A stretch of DNA of 64,000 bases. It comes from Mycolicibacterium aromaticivorans JS19b1 = JCM 16368. Lineage in GTDB: Bacteria; Actinomycetota; Actinomycetes; Mycobacteriales; Mycobacteriaceae. The notes under the pieces were generated by a model. It was not told the DNA's origin and searched no databases. It worked only from the letters and a program-made list of their open reading frames with translations. The translations under genes and the position numbers were made by a program. Shown here piece after piece: positions 1 to 7,929 of this stretch; the stretch's first letter is position 1; each line of letters opens with the position of its first letter. Location of the stretch: the NCBI RefSeq assembly GCF_000559085.1, contig NZ_JALN02000001.1, positions 434,001 to 498,000 on the forward strand, written 5' to 3'.

Positions 1-1476
1 GATCGCCGAGGGCGCAACATATTTGCCCTGCGACGTCTTGAACATGTCCTTCTTGCGGTCGGTGATCCGCAGATAGCCCTCGGCGTCGAGCTCCCCGATA
101 TCGCCGGTGTGGAACCATCCATCGGCTTCGATGGCCTCCGCGGTCGCCTCGGGCAGGTCGTGGTAGCCGCTCATCACGCCCGGCCCCTTGAGTAACACCT
201 CACCGTCGGCGGCGATCTTGACGTCGGTGTACGGCAACGTCCAGCCCACCGTCCCAAACCGATAGGCATTCAGACGATTGAGCGAGGACGCCGCGGACGT
301 CTCGGTGAGCCCGTAGCCCTCCAGCACAATGGCGCCGACGGCGTCGAACCACTGCGCGATATCGCGGTCCAGCGCGGCCGAGCCGGAGATGAAGAACCGC
401 AGGCGGCCACCGAACCGCTGCCGGATCGTGTTGAACACCAGTTTGTCGGCGAGTTTGTGTTGCAACGCAAGCAGCGGCCCGACCCGGTGGCCGGCTTGCC
501 GGGCGCGCGAAACCTGGAGGCCCACGTCGCTGGCCCAGTCGAAGAGCCGCTTCTTGACGCCGCCCTCTTCGGCCATCGTCTCGGTGATCCGGCCGTGCAC
601 CTTCTCGAAAATCCGCGGTACCGCACCCATGAATGTCGGCTTGATGATCGCCAGGTTCTCGACGATCTTGTCCACCCGGCCATCGATGACGGTGGGGAAA
701 CCCATCACCAGCGGCATGGCCAGCATCACCTTGCCGAACGAGTGCGCCAGCGGCAGCCACAGATAGTTGAGGTCTTTGTCGGACAACACCTGCAGCGAAT
801 CCAGCGCAGCGGCGGTATAGGTCCATGCCTCGTGGTGCAGGCGCACACCCTTCGGCTTGCCGGTGGTGCCGGAGGTATAGATCAGGGTGGCCAGCTGCTC
901 GGGCGTGATCTCGTCGATCCGCTCGGTCACCGCGGTGGGCTTGTCGGCCAGGAGTTGCTTGCCCAGTTGCTGGAGATCCTCGAGGGTGATCACCCAGTCG
1001 TCATCGCTCGTGCCGTCGATGATCACCACCTTCTCGACGGCCGGTAGGTCGGCGCGGTTGGCCGTCAGCTTGTCGACCTGAGACTGGTTCTCGGCCACGA
1101 CAACCCGACTGCCGGAGTTGGCGACGATGAACGCGGTGTCTTCGGCGTTGGTGCTCGGATAGACCGTCGTCGTCGCCGCACCCGCGGACAGGATGCCGAA
1201 ATCGACGACCACCCACTCGTAGCGGGTTCCCGCCGCCAGTGCCACCCGGTCCTCGGGGTTGATGCCGAGGGCAATCAGCCCCGCGGCAATCAGCTCGACC
1301 CGTTCACCGACCTGCGCCCAGGTGACACTGGTCCACCCGTCATTGTCGGGATACCGGAACGCCTCGGCGTTGGGGGTGGCCGCGACGCGATCGAGAAACA
1401 TCCGCGGCACCGACGGCGCCCGGTTGTCGATTTTGCTCACGTCGGGCCGCTCGTCGGACTTGCGCGGGCCTGCCAT
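1..1476 (-). CDS. fadD15: Long-chain fatty-acid--CoA ligase (AMP-forming), 3' end outside the window
   Basis: The protein activates long-chain fatty acids with ATP and CoA through an acyl-adenylate. The 492 codons visible start at MAGPRKSDERPDVSKIDN and include the P-loop-like signature YTSGTTGKPKG, the GYGLTET motif of the AMP pocket and the HTGDIG hinge region, followed by ITDRKKDMFKTSQGKYV. The family is about 600 residues, so roughly 100 C-terminal residues lie beyond base 1. The frame stays open to the window edge. The start ATG is 6 nt downstream of a TAAACT -10 element, which suggests a leaderless mRNA. The order and length of the domains match Mtb FadD15 (Rv2187). The family assignment is firm; the exact orthology is inferred from overall likeness. 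Confidence 0.9.
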   Translation of the reverse strand, partial: MAGPRKSDERPDVSKIDNRAPSVPRMFLDRVAATPNAEAFRYPDNDGWTSVTWAQVGERVELIAAGLIALGINPEDRVALAAGTRYEWVVVDFGILSAGAATTTVYPSTNAEDTAFIVANSGSRVVVAENQSQVDKLTANRADLPAVEKVVIIDGTSDDDWVITLEDLQQLGKQLLADKPTAVTERIDEITPEQLATLIYTSGTTGKPKGVRLHHEAWTYTAAALDSLQVLSDKDLNYLWLPLAHSFGKVMLAMPLVMGFPTVIDGRVDKIVENLAIIKPTFMGAVPRIFEKVHGRITETMAEEGGVKKRLFDWASDVGLQVSRARQAGHRVGPLLALQHKLADKLVFNTIRQRFGGRLRFFISGSAALDRDIAQWFDAVGAIVLEGYGLTETSAASSLNRLNAYRFGTVGWTLPYTDVKIAADGEVLLKGPGVMSGYHDLPEATAEAIEADGWFHTGDIGELDAEGYLRITDRKKDMFKTSQGKYVAPSAI

Positions 1477-1482
1477 GGCGCG

Positions 1483-1488
1483 AGTTTA
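1483..1488 (-). promoter_or_regulatory. -10 element of the fadD15 promoter, leaderless type
   Basis: Read on the minus strand this is TAAACT, followed by six bases and then the ATG of the acyl-CoA ligase gene. TANNNT at this distance puts the transcription start on or next to the start codon. No clear -35 hexamer is visible 17-18 bp further upstream. Confidence 0.5.
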
Positions 1489-1564
1489 TGTCGCCTCGCG
1501 CCGCTCGTGGCGGAATCGGGAAGCCCGGCCCGAGCGAATCCCGGCCGCCGGCCGAACAGCCGGG

Positions 1565-2023
1565 CTAGTTCGGATCGAATTCGGCCGGTTCGCGATCCGC
1601 AGCGAGGTTCGCCAGCCGCCAGATGGATTCGCGGTTTCGCGGCCAGAATCCGGCCAGTTGCACCCGGTCCGGCAAGAACCTCATCGGCCCCTCCACTGCC
1701 ACCTCCGCCATCTCCACTCGGCAGCCACCCTCGATGTCGCTGAGCCGCAAAGTGATTCGCGCTGCGCCAGCTGGGCCAAGCCGTGCCAGCAGTACCAGTT
1801 CCTCCTGCGGCGTGCAGCGCAGCACCACGGTCTCGTCGTTGATCACCGCCGGCCAGACGCCGATCGAGTGCAGGATTCGCGCGCCCGGCGCCGGCCAGTC
1901 GGCGTCGACCGCGCGCATCCGACTGTTACCGACCACCCATTGCGAGTAGGTCCACCCGTTGGCCAGCACTTCCCAGACTCGTTCCCGTGGCGCGTCGATG
2001 TCACGCGTAACGCTCGTTGGCAT
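1565..2023 (-). CDS. SRPBCC (START/polyketide-cyclase-like) protein
   Basis: A 152-residue protein beginning MPTSVTRDIDAPRERVWEVL, the usual first strand and helix of an SRPBCC hydrophobic-ligand fold, with the typical C-terminal long helix around GFWPRNRESIWRLANLA. No catalytic residues can be assigned; such proteins bind lipids or other hydrophobic ligands, or act as cyclases. I chose the internal ATG at 2023 because the fold starts there; an upstream in-frame start at 2062 would add 13 residues that run into the shared promoter. It is divergent from the Clp-N/HTH gene and shares with it a 75-bp region that carries two dyads, so the two may be co-regulated. Not the same protein as Mtb TB16.3 (Rv2185c). 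Confidence 0.75.
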   Translation of the reverse strand: MPTSVTRDIDAPRERVWEVLANGWTYSQWVVGNSRMRAVDADWPAPGARILHSIGVWPAVINDETVVLRCTPQEELVLLARLGPAGAARITLRLSDIEGGCRVEMAEVAVEGPMRFLPDRVQLAGFWPRNRESIWRLANLAADREPAEFDPN

Positions 2024-2057
2024 GGTGTGCGGGTACCCGCTCCATCGGATGCAAACC

Positions 2058-2102
2058 GTCAACTCCCGGTTGACGAAGCCTAGTCGTCAACCTACGGTTG
2101 AC
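2058..2102. promoter_or_regulatory. Two tandem dyads GTCAAC-N5-GTTGAC, candidate operators
   Basis: Two perfect 6-bp inverted repeats with identical arms (GTCAAC and GTTGAC) and 5-bp spacers lie at 2058-2074 and 2086-2102, 28 bp centre to centre. The right arm of the first supplies the -35 hexamer of the downstream gene, and the second covers its -10 region, ending 2 bp before the ATG. A dimeric repressor bound here would block the core promoter. The best candidate is the HTH-containing product of the adjacent gene itself, which is an inference. Confidence 0.7.
2070..2098 (+). promoter_or_regulatory. SigA-type core promoter of the Clp-N/HTH gene
   Basis: TTGACG at 2070-2075, a 17-bp spacer and TACGGT at 2093-2098 match a housekeeping promoter. 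The -10 ends six bases before the ATG at 2105, so the message is probably leaderless. Both hexamers fall inside the two dyads. Confidence 0.65.
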
Positions 2103-2104
2103 GC

Positions 2105-2839
2105 ATGGAAGAAACGGCCCGGATCGCCTACCCGATCCGACTCGACGACCTGATCGACGGCATCAAGCGGGGCCACACCAACGCCCTCGACCAACTTGCC
2201 GACGCAGTGCTGACCGCGGAGGCCCTCGGCGACCTCGCCGACCACCTGATCGGGCATTTCGTCGACCAGGCCCGCCGGTCGGGCGCCTCGTGGACCGACA
2301 TCGGCAAGAGCATGGGAGTCACCAAACAGGCGGCACAGAAGCGTTTCGTGCCCAAGATGACCAACCTCGACGCCGCCGATCTGGACCCCGCCCAGGGGTT
2401 CGCCCGGTTCACCCCGCGAGCCCGCGGCGCCGTCGTCGCAGCCCAGAACGCGGCCCACGGGGCCGGGAACGCCGAGATCACCCAGGACCACCTGCTGCTG
2501 GGATTGCTCAGTGATCCGGCCGCACTGGCCACTCCCCTATTGCGTGCCCAGCAGATCACCCCGGATGCCGTGCGAGCTGCCATCGTTCTGCCACCGCGGG
2601 CGGACCACGTACCGGCCCTGATCCCGTTCGACTCCGGTGCCCGCAAGGCCCTGGAGCTGACCTTCCGCGAAGCACTTCGCCTGGGCCACAACTACATCGG
2701 AACCGAACACATGCTGCTCGCACTGCGCGAAGCCGAGCAAGGCGGCGGCACCTTGCACCGGGTCGGATTCGACAAGGCCCGCGCCGAGGCCGACATCGCC
2801 GAGATGCTCGCAGAGATCACGCCGACCGAGGAGTCTTGA
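2105..2839 (+). CDS. Clp-N-domain protein with N-terminal helix-turn-helix
   Basis: A 244-residue protein. Residues about 50-85 hold a helix-turn-helix of the type WTDIGKSMGVTKQAAQKRF, where the TKQAA stretch is a plausible recognition helix. The rest carries two Clp amino-terminal (double-Clp-N) repeats, recognised by ITQDHLLLGLL and GTEHMLLALRE. There is no AAA+ module, so this is not a ClpC/ClpA unfoldase. Proteins of this architecture occur in actinobacteria and may be regulators that sense misfolded protein or ClpC adaptor ligands; that role is inferred. The two dyads over its promoter fit autoregulation. It is convergent with the DevS-type kinase gene and no terminator hairpin is seen in the 58-bp gap. 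Confidence 0.8.
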   Translation: MEETARIAYPIRLDDLIDGIKRGHTNALDQLADAVLTAEALGDLADHLIGHFVDQARRSGASWTDIGKSMGVTKQAAQKRFVPKMTNLDAADLDPAQGFARFTPRARGAVVAAQNAAHGAGNAEITQDHLLLGLLSDPAALATPLLRAQQITPDAVRAAIVLPPRADHVPALIPFDSGARKALELTFREALRLGHNYIGTEHMLLALREAEQGGGTLHRVGFDKARAEADIAEMLAEITPTEES

Positions 2840-2897
2840 GCACAGCCCGGATAAGATCTCTGTAATACACAGTCCCGCAATCTAACTGGATGATCCG

Positions 2898-4613
2898 TCA
2901 TTCCGAGGTAAGCGGAGCCTTCCACACCAACTTCGTTCCGCCGCTCTCAGCGTCGGACAGAGTGAAGATTCCGCCCGCCGACTCCGCGCGCCGGGCGAGG
3001 TTACGTAGACCACTGCTGCGTCTGTTGTCCGCTGGAATCCCCTTGCCGTTGTCGGTGACCATGATCGTCAGGTCATTACCGACCGCGACGCTCACCGTGA
3101 TCTCCGCGGCACCCGAGTGCCGGACCGCATTGCTCAAGGCTTCGGTGACCACCGCTTCGGCGTTGGCGGCGAGGTCGGGGCTGAGAATGCTCAGTGGGCC
3201 GCTGAGGCTCAGCGAAGCGGCGACGTCCCGGTGGTTGGTCAACTGTTCGAACACGTTGTGAATCCGCGCGGCCAATCCGCCACTCGAATCGACCGGATGT
3301 TGCAGATTGAAGATGGTCGACCGGATCTCGGTGATGACGGCCTGCAGCTCATCGATCGACCGCGATAGCCGCTGGGCCATCTCGGGATCTCGGGTCCGGG
3401 CGATCACCCCCTGCAGATCCAGCCCGACCGCGAACACCCGCTGGATCACCTGGTCATGGAGGTCATGCGCAATGCGCTCCCGTTCGGTGAGCAGAGCGAG
3501 CTCAGCTGTATAACGCCGGGCCCGGGCAATCGTCAGCGCGATAGCTGCGTGGCCGGCGAAATCCCGCACCAGGTCAAGATCTTTGGCGCTGAAGCGTGGA
3601 GCGTTGACGTTCCGTGCGACGACAAGCACCCCGAGGCTGTGTCCATCAGCCCATAACGGCACGACGATCGCCGGGCGTTCACCGTTGTCGGTGAACGACT
3701 GGATCGGTTTGCGGAACGTCTCGGTGATCACCGGCTCGCCGGAACGAAACACCGAGCCGCTGGTCGATCCGTCGACCGCAACCCGCTGGCCGAGAACATC
3801 GTCGGCATATCGACCAACCGCCGCTGACACCACGAGCGTGTCCACCTCGTCGTCAGGAAGGTCAGCATCCTCGGGAAAGAGCACGATGGCCTGCTCCGCC
3901 TCGGTGAGTTCGCACGCCCGCGCCGCAATGAGCTGCAACGGCCTGAGAATAGGCTGCCCATCGGACAACACGGCTGCCGTGATCTCCCGACTCGCGCTGG
4001 TCCACAAGGCCGCGATCCGGGTGGCGTCGAACAGCTGGGCGTTGTCGATGGCGACCGCGGCCACCGACGCCAATGCGCGCCCGGTCACCTCGTCCGACTC
4101 GCTGAACGTGCGCCCGGGCCGGTCGTCCGCGACGTACAGACTGCCGAACGCCTTGTCGTCGCGAATACGGATCGGAATACCCAGGAACGCGCGCATCGGC
4201 GGGTGCCCGTCGGGGAACCCCGCCGAGGCCGAATGTTGGGTCAGATCGTCGAGCCGTAACAGATCGGTCCGTTCCCGCAGCGCACCGAGGAGTCCCTTGC
4301 CGACCGGAAGATGACCGATCCGATCAACGGTGCGTTCATCTATGCCGTCATGGACGAACGAGGTCAGCATGCCGTCGGGACCCCACACGCCGATGGCGCC
4401 GTAGCGCGCCCGGGTCAAGGTCAGCGCGGCACTGATGATTCTGTGCAGCGTCGGCTCCAGCTCGAGATCAGAGCTGATCTCGATCGCCAGTTGCAGCAGC
4501 AGTCCCATCTGGTCGCGGTCGGCGGCCAGCTCGTCGAGCTGATCATGAATCCGGCGCACATCCCCTGTGCGCTCCCGGCCGAACTGCGTCCCAGGCCTAT
4601 TTTCGCTGATCAA
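2898..4613 (-). CDS. devS: DevS/DosT-type GAF sensor histidine kinase of the dormancy system
   Basis: With a TTG start at 4613 the protein has 571 residues, close to Mtb DevS (578). Order: GAF-A (about 38-195), GAF-B (about 215-365), then a HisKA_3 dimerisation segment with IAHDLHDQVIQ (phospho-acceptor His about 383) and a HATPase domain with TEALSNAVRH and NGKGIP. In Mtb DevS, GAF-A binds heme through His149; the equivalent region here reads GFPDGHPPMRAFLG, with His about 137 as the candidate ligand. The partner is DevR, about 13 kb away on the other strand rather than adjacent. The open frame continues upstream to 5042, but that part is arginine/proline-rich and unlike any DevS N-terminus. 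A GTG at 4559 is an alternative start. Family call is firm; heme binding is inferred. Confidence 0.85.
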   Translation of the reverse strand: MISENRPGTQFGRERTGDVRRIHDQLDELAADRDQMGLLLQLAIEISSDLELEPTLHRIISAALTLTRARYGAIGVWGPDGMLTSFVHDGIDERTVDRIGHLPVGKGLLGALRERTDLLRLDDLTQHSASAGFPDGHPPMRAFLGIPIRIRDDKAFGSLYVADDRPGRTFSESDEVTGRALASVAAVAIDNAQLFDATRIAALWTSASREITAAVLSDGQPILRPLQLIAARACELTEAEQAIVLFPEDADLPDDEVDTLVVSAAVGRYADDVLGQRVAVDGSTSGSVFRSGEPVITETFRKPIQSFTDNGERPAIVVPLWADGHSLGVLVVARNVNAPRFSAKDLDLVRDFAGHAAIALTIARARRYTAELALLTERERIAHDLHDQVIQRVFAVGLDLQGVIARTRDPEMAQRLSRSIDELQAVITEIRSTIFNLQHPVDSSGGLAARIHNVFEQLTNHRDVAASLSLSGPLSILSPDLAANAEAVVTEALSNAVRHSGAAEITVSVAVGNDLTIMVTDNGKGIPADNRRSSGLRNLARRAESAGGIFTLSDAESGGTKLVWKAPLTSE

Positions 4614-4962
4614 ACCCGTCCCTGCGCTTCCCGACGTGCATCTCCTGCATTGTGACAGTCCGATCTTGCTCGGGAAAGGGTGAGCGCCCACCACTTTGCG
4701 CAAAATGCCCGCACCGACGCCGACGAGGCCACGGCAAAAGCGTTGCTGAAAATGTCTGAGCAACGCCGAGAAGGGGGCCGCCGCAGTCGATCGCAGTCGT
4801 CGGCCGGTTAGACCGTTGCACGACAAGCGATCTGATCGTCCGCCCGTCGGCGGGCATGAGAGCTTGAAGTCCCAGCCGGCCGGGTCATTCGTCGATGCCG
4901 ATCGGCCACATCGAGGTCGACCGGCCCTACCGCGCCGGGACTTCCCGCCGCAGAGTTGAACC
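4614..4962. other. Intergenic region between devS and a divergent SRPBCC gene
   Basis: No convincing gene is seen in these 349 bases. Two weak DevR-box-like sequences occur: 4937-4950 (GGGACTTCCCGCCG, about 9 of 14 positions of GGGACTWWAGTCCC) 13 bp upstream of the ATG at 4963, and on the minus strand near 4865-4878 (GGGACTTCAAGCTC, about 10 of 14). A short GCCCG/CGGGC stem with a 4-nt loop lies near 4840-4853, without a T run. Confidence 0.35.
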
Positions 4963-5607
4963 ATGACAGCGATTGCTCGCCTGGGCGCAACTGCCGCAGT
5001 CCTCCTCGCGGCCAGACAATTCTTCCGGAACTGGGGCACCACGAAAGCCGAGTGTGCGATGCCGCTGCCGGGCGACAGCCTGGTCGGTCAACCTGCGGTG
5101 GTGACGACCGAAGGGATCACGATCGAACGGCCGCCGGAGGCGGTGTGGCCCTGGCTGGTCCAGATCGGTCTCGACCGCGCTGGTCTGTACGCCTACGAAA
5201 CACTGCACACCCTGGCCGGGTTGGACTACCAGGACGCCGATCGGATCCACCCCGAATGGCAGCACCTCGCCGTGGGTGACACCGTCCGCCTGGCGCCCCG
5301 GGGATGGCTGGGCCTGGACGACGGCATCCTGGTCACGGTCGTTGAGATCCAGGAGGGGCGATCGATCGTTTTACGGACGGGAGGCGGCGATAGCATCTGG
5401 GATGCCGTGTGGTCGCTGAACGTGGCGGAACATGGCGACGACGGCACCCGACTGCTGATCCGCACCCGGGTGCCGTTGCGACGGCCCGGAGCCGTAGTAG
5501 GCGCCGAACTCATCGCGCCGCCAAAGGCCTTCGTGACGCGGGCCATCCTGCGGGGCGTGAAACATCGTGCGGAGAGCGAGCCCGCCCTGCCTGGTGATCC
5601 ACCGTGA
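4963..5607 (+). CDS. Membrane-anchored SRPBCC-like protein
   Basis: A 214-residue protein. The N-terminus (IARLGATAAVLLAARQFF) is a possible membrane anchor, followed by an SRPBCC-like domain with ITIERPPEAVWPWLVQIG, the usual first strand plus helix. The C-terminus is a helix around TRAILRGVKHRAE. No enzyme can be named. It lies at the edge of the dormancy island, 13 bp downstream of a weak DevR-box-like sequence, so DevR control is possible but unproven. It converges on the small 95-residue gene, with 31 bp between them. Confidence 0.7.
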   Translation: MTAIARLGATAAVLLAARQFFRNWGTTKAECAMPLPGDSLVGQPAVVTTEGITIERPPEAVWPWLVQIGLDRAGLYAYETLHTLAGLDYQDADRIHPEWQHLAVGDTVRLAPRGWLGLDDGILVTVVEIQEGRSIVLRTGGGDSIWDAVWSLNVAEHGDDGTRLLIRTRVPLRRPGAVVGAELIAPPKAFVTRAILRGVKHRAESEPALPGDPP

Positions 5608-5638
5608 CGCCCTCACGAAGAAACCCGCGCGGCGTCGC

Positions 5639-5926
5639 TCAGCGGTCGGCGTCGGACTTGGTCAGCGCGCGATCTGCCGTGTTGAGCAGACTGCGGTGAA
5701 ATTTGTACTGGGCAGAAACGAGATCGTCGGCCAAATCAAGTGCAGCTTGCACGATCTTGTCGCGTAGCGGCTGAACGGATTCGGGGATTGCATCGTCCAC
5801 CGCGTCACGGAACTTCCGCAACGCTTGTCCGGCCGCGTGCTGTCCCGCTTTGGCCGACTCATGCAACTCTTCGGTGAGATCAGCGGCGGGTGAATCAACG
5901 GTGGCCTGTTTCCCGGTTTCGGTCAT
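5639..5926 (-). CDS. Small helical protein with tandem DevR boxes upstream
   Basis: A 95-residue, charged, probably all-helical protein (LTEELHESAKAGQHAAGQALRKF ... LVSAQYKFHRSLLNTADRAL in sense, shown in part). There is no signal peptide or membrane span. I recognise no family. The ATG at 5926 has a good ribosome site, AAGGAG 8 nt upstream. The longer reading frame from 6010 would begin inside the DevR boxes and is rejected. Two DevR-box-like sites 21 bp apart sit 65-100 bp upstream, so the gene is very likely dormancy-induced. The amphipathic helices could mean a nucleoid-, ribosome- or membrane-associated stress protein; this is speculation. Confidence 0.7.
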   Translation of the reverse strand: MTETGKQATVDSPAADLTEELHESAKAGQHAAGQALRKFRDAVDDAIPESVQPLRDKIVQAALDLADDLVSAQYKFHRSLLNTADRALTKSDADR

Positions 5927-5990
5927 GACACGAACTCCTTGCTTATTGGGACTGTGAGACAACACTATTGCGAGCAACCGGAGCCCGTAC

Positions 5991-6025
5991 CGGCCAAAAG
6001 TCCCCTGCACCGGTGCAATAGTCCA
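5991..6025 (-). promoter_or_regulatory. Tandem DevR (DosR) boxes upstream of the 95-residue protein gene
   Basis: Read on the minus strand: GGGACTTTTGGCCG (5991-6004, 11 of 14 positions of GGGACTWWAGTCCC) and TGGACTATTGCACC (6012-6025, 10 of 14), centres 21 bp apart, which is the usual spacing of paired DevR sites. They overlap the end of the intergenic gap before the Ddn-like gene. Confidence 0.65.
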
Positions 6026-6036
6026 CGATCGCTCGC

Positions 6037-6432
6037 CTACTTCACCGTGACCTGAAGAAAGTCGTCGATACCGAAACGGTGGAAGGCCTGCCGGTGTCGC
6101 GGCGACAGCTTCGGTGCGGCCGAGGCCGCGTCGATGATCTCCGGAGTGATGACGTCATAGGTCCGGCCGCCGGAGGTGATCGTTGCCCGGCCCGCCGCGA
6201 GCACGTTGCGCAGCCAGTCGACGCCCGTGCCGTAGGGCAGCGGAATGATGAATCCATCCGCCACCGGATTGGCCACCACCGGGGTGACATAGCTCTTGCC
6301 CGAGGCCCGCCCGGTATGTCGAATAGCGCTGGCATACCAGTGTTTACGACCCGCCAGGTGTAGCATTGCCGGGTTCAGCACGTGCTTGTTGAACATGCGC
6401 ATCCCGTCACGGAACGAGGGTTGTGGTGTCAC
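6037..6432 (-). CDS. Deazaflavin (F420)-dependent nitroreductase-family protein, Ddn-like
   Basis: A 131-residue protein of the split-barrel flavin/F420-binding family. The signature HTGRASGKSYVTPV, followed by a glycine-rich turn and WLRNVLAAGRATI, is typical of Ddn-like F420H2-dependent reductases. Start GTG at 6432 is preceded by GGGAGGC. It lies 18 bp downstream of tgs1 on the same strand, so the two probably form an operon under the DevR-box-like site before tgs1. The substrate cannot be told: family members reduce quinones, nitro compounds or biliverdin-type substrates. Confidence 0.8.
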   Translation of the reverse strand: MTPQPSFRDGMRMFNKHVLNPAMLHLAGRKHWYASAIRHTGRASGKSYVTPVVANPVADGFIIPLPYGTGVDWLRNVLAAGRATITSGGRTYDVITPEIIDAASAAPKLSPRHRQAFHRFGIDDFLQVTVK

Positions 6433-6450
6433 GGGTGCCTCCCCAGAGGG

Positions 6451-7827
6451 CTAGCCGAGAGCTTTGGCCGCCGCGGACAACTGCGCGACCGCCTGCTCGA
6501 TACCCCGCGCCAGCTCGTCGACGTCAGGAGCCGCGTCGTAGTCGGCGATGATGCCGAACACCAGACTGTCCGCATAGCTGAGAATGGCGATGCCGGTGCG
6601 AAGTTGGAGCGCAATGGGCGGAATCGGGAGCACACTGAGGACTTCTCGACCCAAGATCTTCGATCGCTCGCGGGGTCCCGGGACATTCGTGGCGACCGTC
6701 ACGACGCCGCGTTGCGGCAATCGGGTCAGCGCCCGGACAGCCCACGCCGTCACCGGGAACGGCAGCAAACTGATCGTCGAGATGAGGGCGCTGCCCGCTT
6801 GGCGCTGCCCGCTGCCCTTCGCGCACGTCAATCGGGCATGCACCTCGCGGAGCTGTTCGACCACATCGTCTTTCTCGACGGGGAGACGCGGAAGCATGAT
6901 CGACACCCTGTTGTCGATCATCTCTCGCGCGTCGTTGGAGCGGATCGACACCGGCACCAGCGTCCGCAACGAGTTTTGTCGTGGCTGTTCGCCCCGTCGA
7001 ACCAGCGCTGCCCGGAAACTGTCGGTGATCGCGGTCAGCGCAACATCGTTCACGGTGACACCGAATTCATGGCAGATCGCCGTCACCTCGTCGAGGCTCA
7101 CCCGCGCAGCACTGTAGCCGCGCATCTTGCGAAGGGGACCGGCCAGCGACGAGGGGCTGGCCGGGCGTAGCAAGCCACCGGTGATCTCGATGACGCCCTC
7201 GACAGCCAGCGATGCCGCGTTCGTCACGCCGACAGCGGTCTGCCACAAGCCCGATGCCCAATCCAGCGGATTCAGACTGACTCCTGCGAATCGGCCACGG
7301 TGATCTGTCGAGTCCTTGGCGGCGCGAATCTCGGTAGCGAACGTTTCGCCTTCCCCGTCGTCACTGAGCCCGGCGAACAGATGCATGGTCGCGATGCCGT
7401 CTGCGATGCAGTGGTGGATCTTCATCAAGACCGCCCACCGGCCGTCGGCCAGGCCCTCGATGATCCAGCACTCCCACAGCGGGCGGTCGCGGTCCAGGCG
7501 TCGCTCCATCACGTCGGCGGCGAACCTGTACAGAGACTGGTCGTCCCCCGGATGGGGCAGCGCCGCGCGGTGAATGTGATGGGAGAGATCGAAATTGGGG
7601 TCTTCCACCCATTCCGGGGGCTCGAGGTCGAGTAGATGCGTATGTACGACCTGCCGGAACCGGGGAACGCTGAGAATCCGTTCGGCGACGCTGTCCGCCA
7701 GGGACGCGAAGTCCGGCATGGGTCCTTCGATGACCGAGATACCGCCGACCGCCAAGCTCACATGCCGATCTGAGTCCTCGGCCTCGAGGAATCCGGCATC
7801 CAAGGTGGTCAGTTGTTCCACCACCAT
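6451..7827 (-). CDS. tgs1: Triacylglycerol synthase / wax ester synthase (WS/DGAT family)
   Basis: A 458-residue acyl-CoA:diacylglycerol acyltransferase. The catalytic HHxxxDG motif is intact (HHCIADG, His138-His139). The N-terminus LTTLDAGFLEAEDSDRHVSL and the C-terminal stretch LPQRGVVTVATNVPGPR are close to Mtb Tgs1 (Rv3130c, 463 residues), the main enzyme that stores triacylglycerol under hypoxia. I chose the ATG at 7827; the open frame upstream to 7887 has no likeness. A DevR-box-like site lies about 30 bp upstream. In Mtb tgs1 is divergent from Rv3131; here that nitroreductase is 8 kb away and tgs1 is divergent from KAS-III-like genes instead. Confidence 0.9.
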   Translation of the reverse strand: MVVEQLTTLDAGFLEAEDSDRHVSLAVGGISVIEGPMPDFASLADSVAERILSVPRFRQVVHTHLLDLEPPEWVEDPNFDLSHHIHRAALPHPGDDQSLYRFAADVMERRLDRDRPLWECWIIEGLADGRWAVLMKIHHCIADGIATMHLFAGLSDDGEGETFATEIRAAKDSTDHRGRFAGVSLNPLDWASGLWQTAVGVTNAASLAVEGVIEITGGLLRPASPSSLAGPLRKMRGYSAARVSLDEVTAICHEFGVTVNDVALTAITDSFRAALVRRGEQPRQNSLRTLVPVSIRSNDAREMIDNRVSIMLPRLPVEKDDVVEQLREVHARLTCAKGSGQRQAGSALISTISLLPFPVTAWAVRALTRLPQRGVVTVATNVPGPRERSKILGREVLSVLPIPPIALQLRTGIAILSYADSLVFGIIADYDAAPDVDELARGIEQAVAQLSAAAKALG

Positions 7828-7857
7828 CACAATTCGCCCACCACAGCGGACCGGCAA

Positions 7858-7871
7858 GGGCACAAGGTCCC
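7858..7871 (-). promoter_or_regulatory. DevR-box-like site upstream of tgs1
   Basis: On the minus strand GGGACCTTGTGCCC, 10 of 14 positions of GGGACTWWAGTCCC and nearly palindromic at both ends (GGG ... CCC). It lies between the divergent tgs1 and KAS-III-like genes and could serve both. Confidence 0.5.
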
Positions 7872-7929
7872 GGCCGTCGATGCCCAATGATCCCTATCAG
7901 GTCACTACGGCCCGAATCACTATGGATCA

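Noticed and set aside
4614..5042. N-terminal extension of DevS upstream of 4613
   Set aside because: The extra 143 residues are Arg/Pro/Ser-rich with no likeness to DevS or DosT, and overlap the divergent gene's start.
5943..5960. GGGACTGTGAGAC as another DevR box
   Set aside because: The left half matches but the right half does not; it also lies between the ribosome site and the better boxes.
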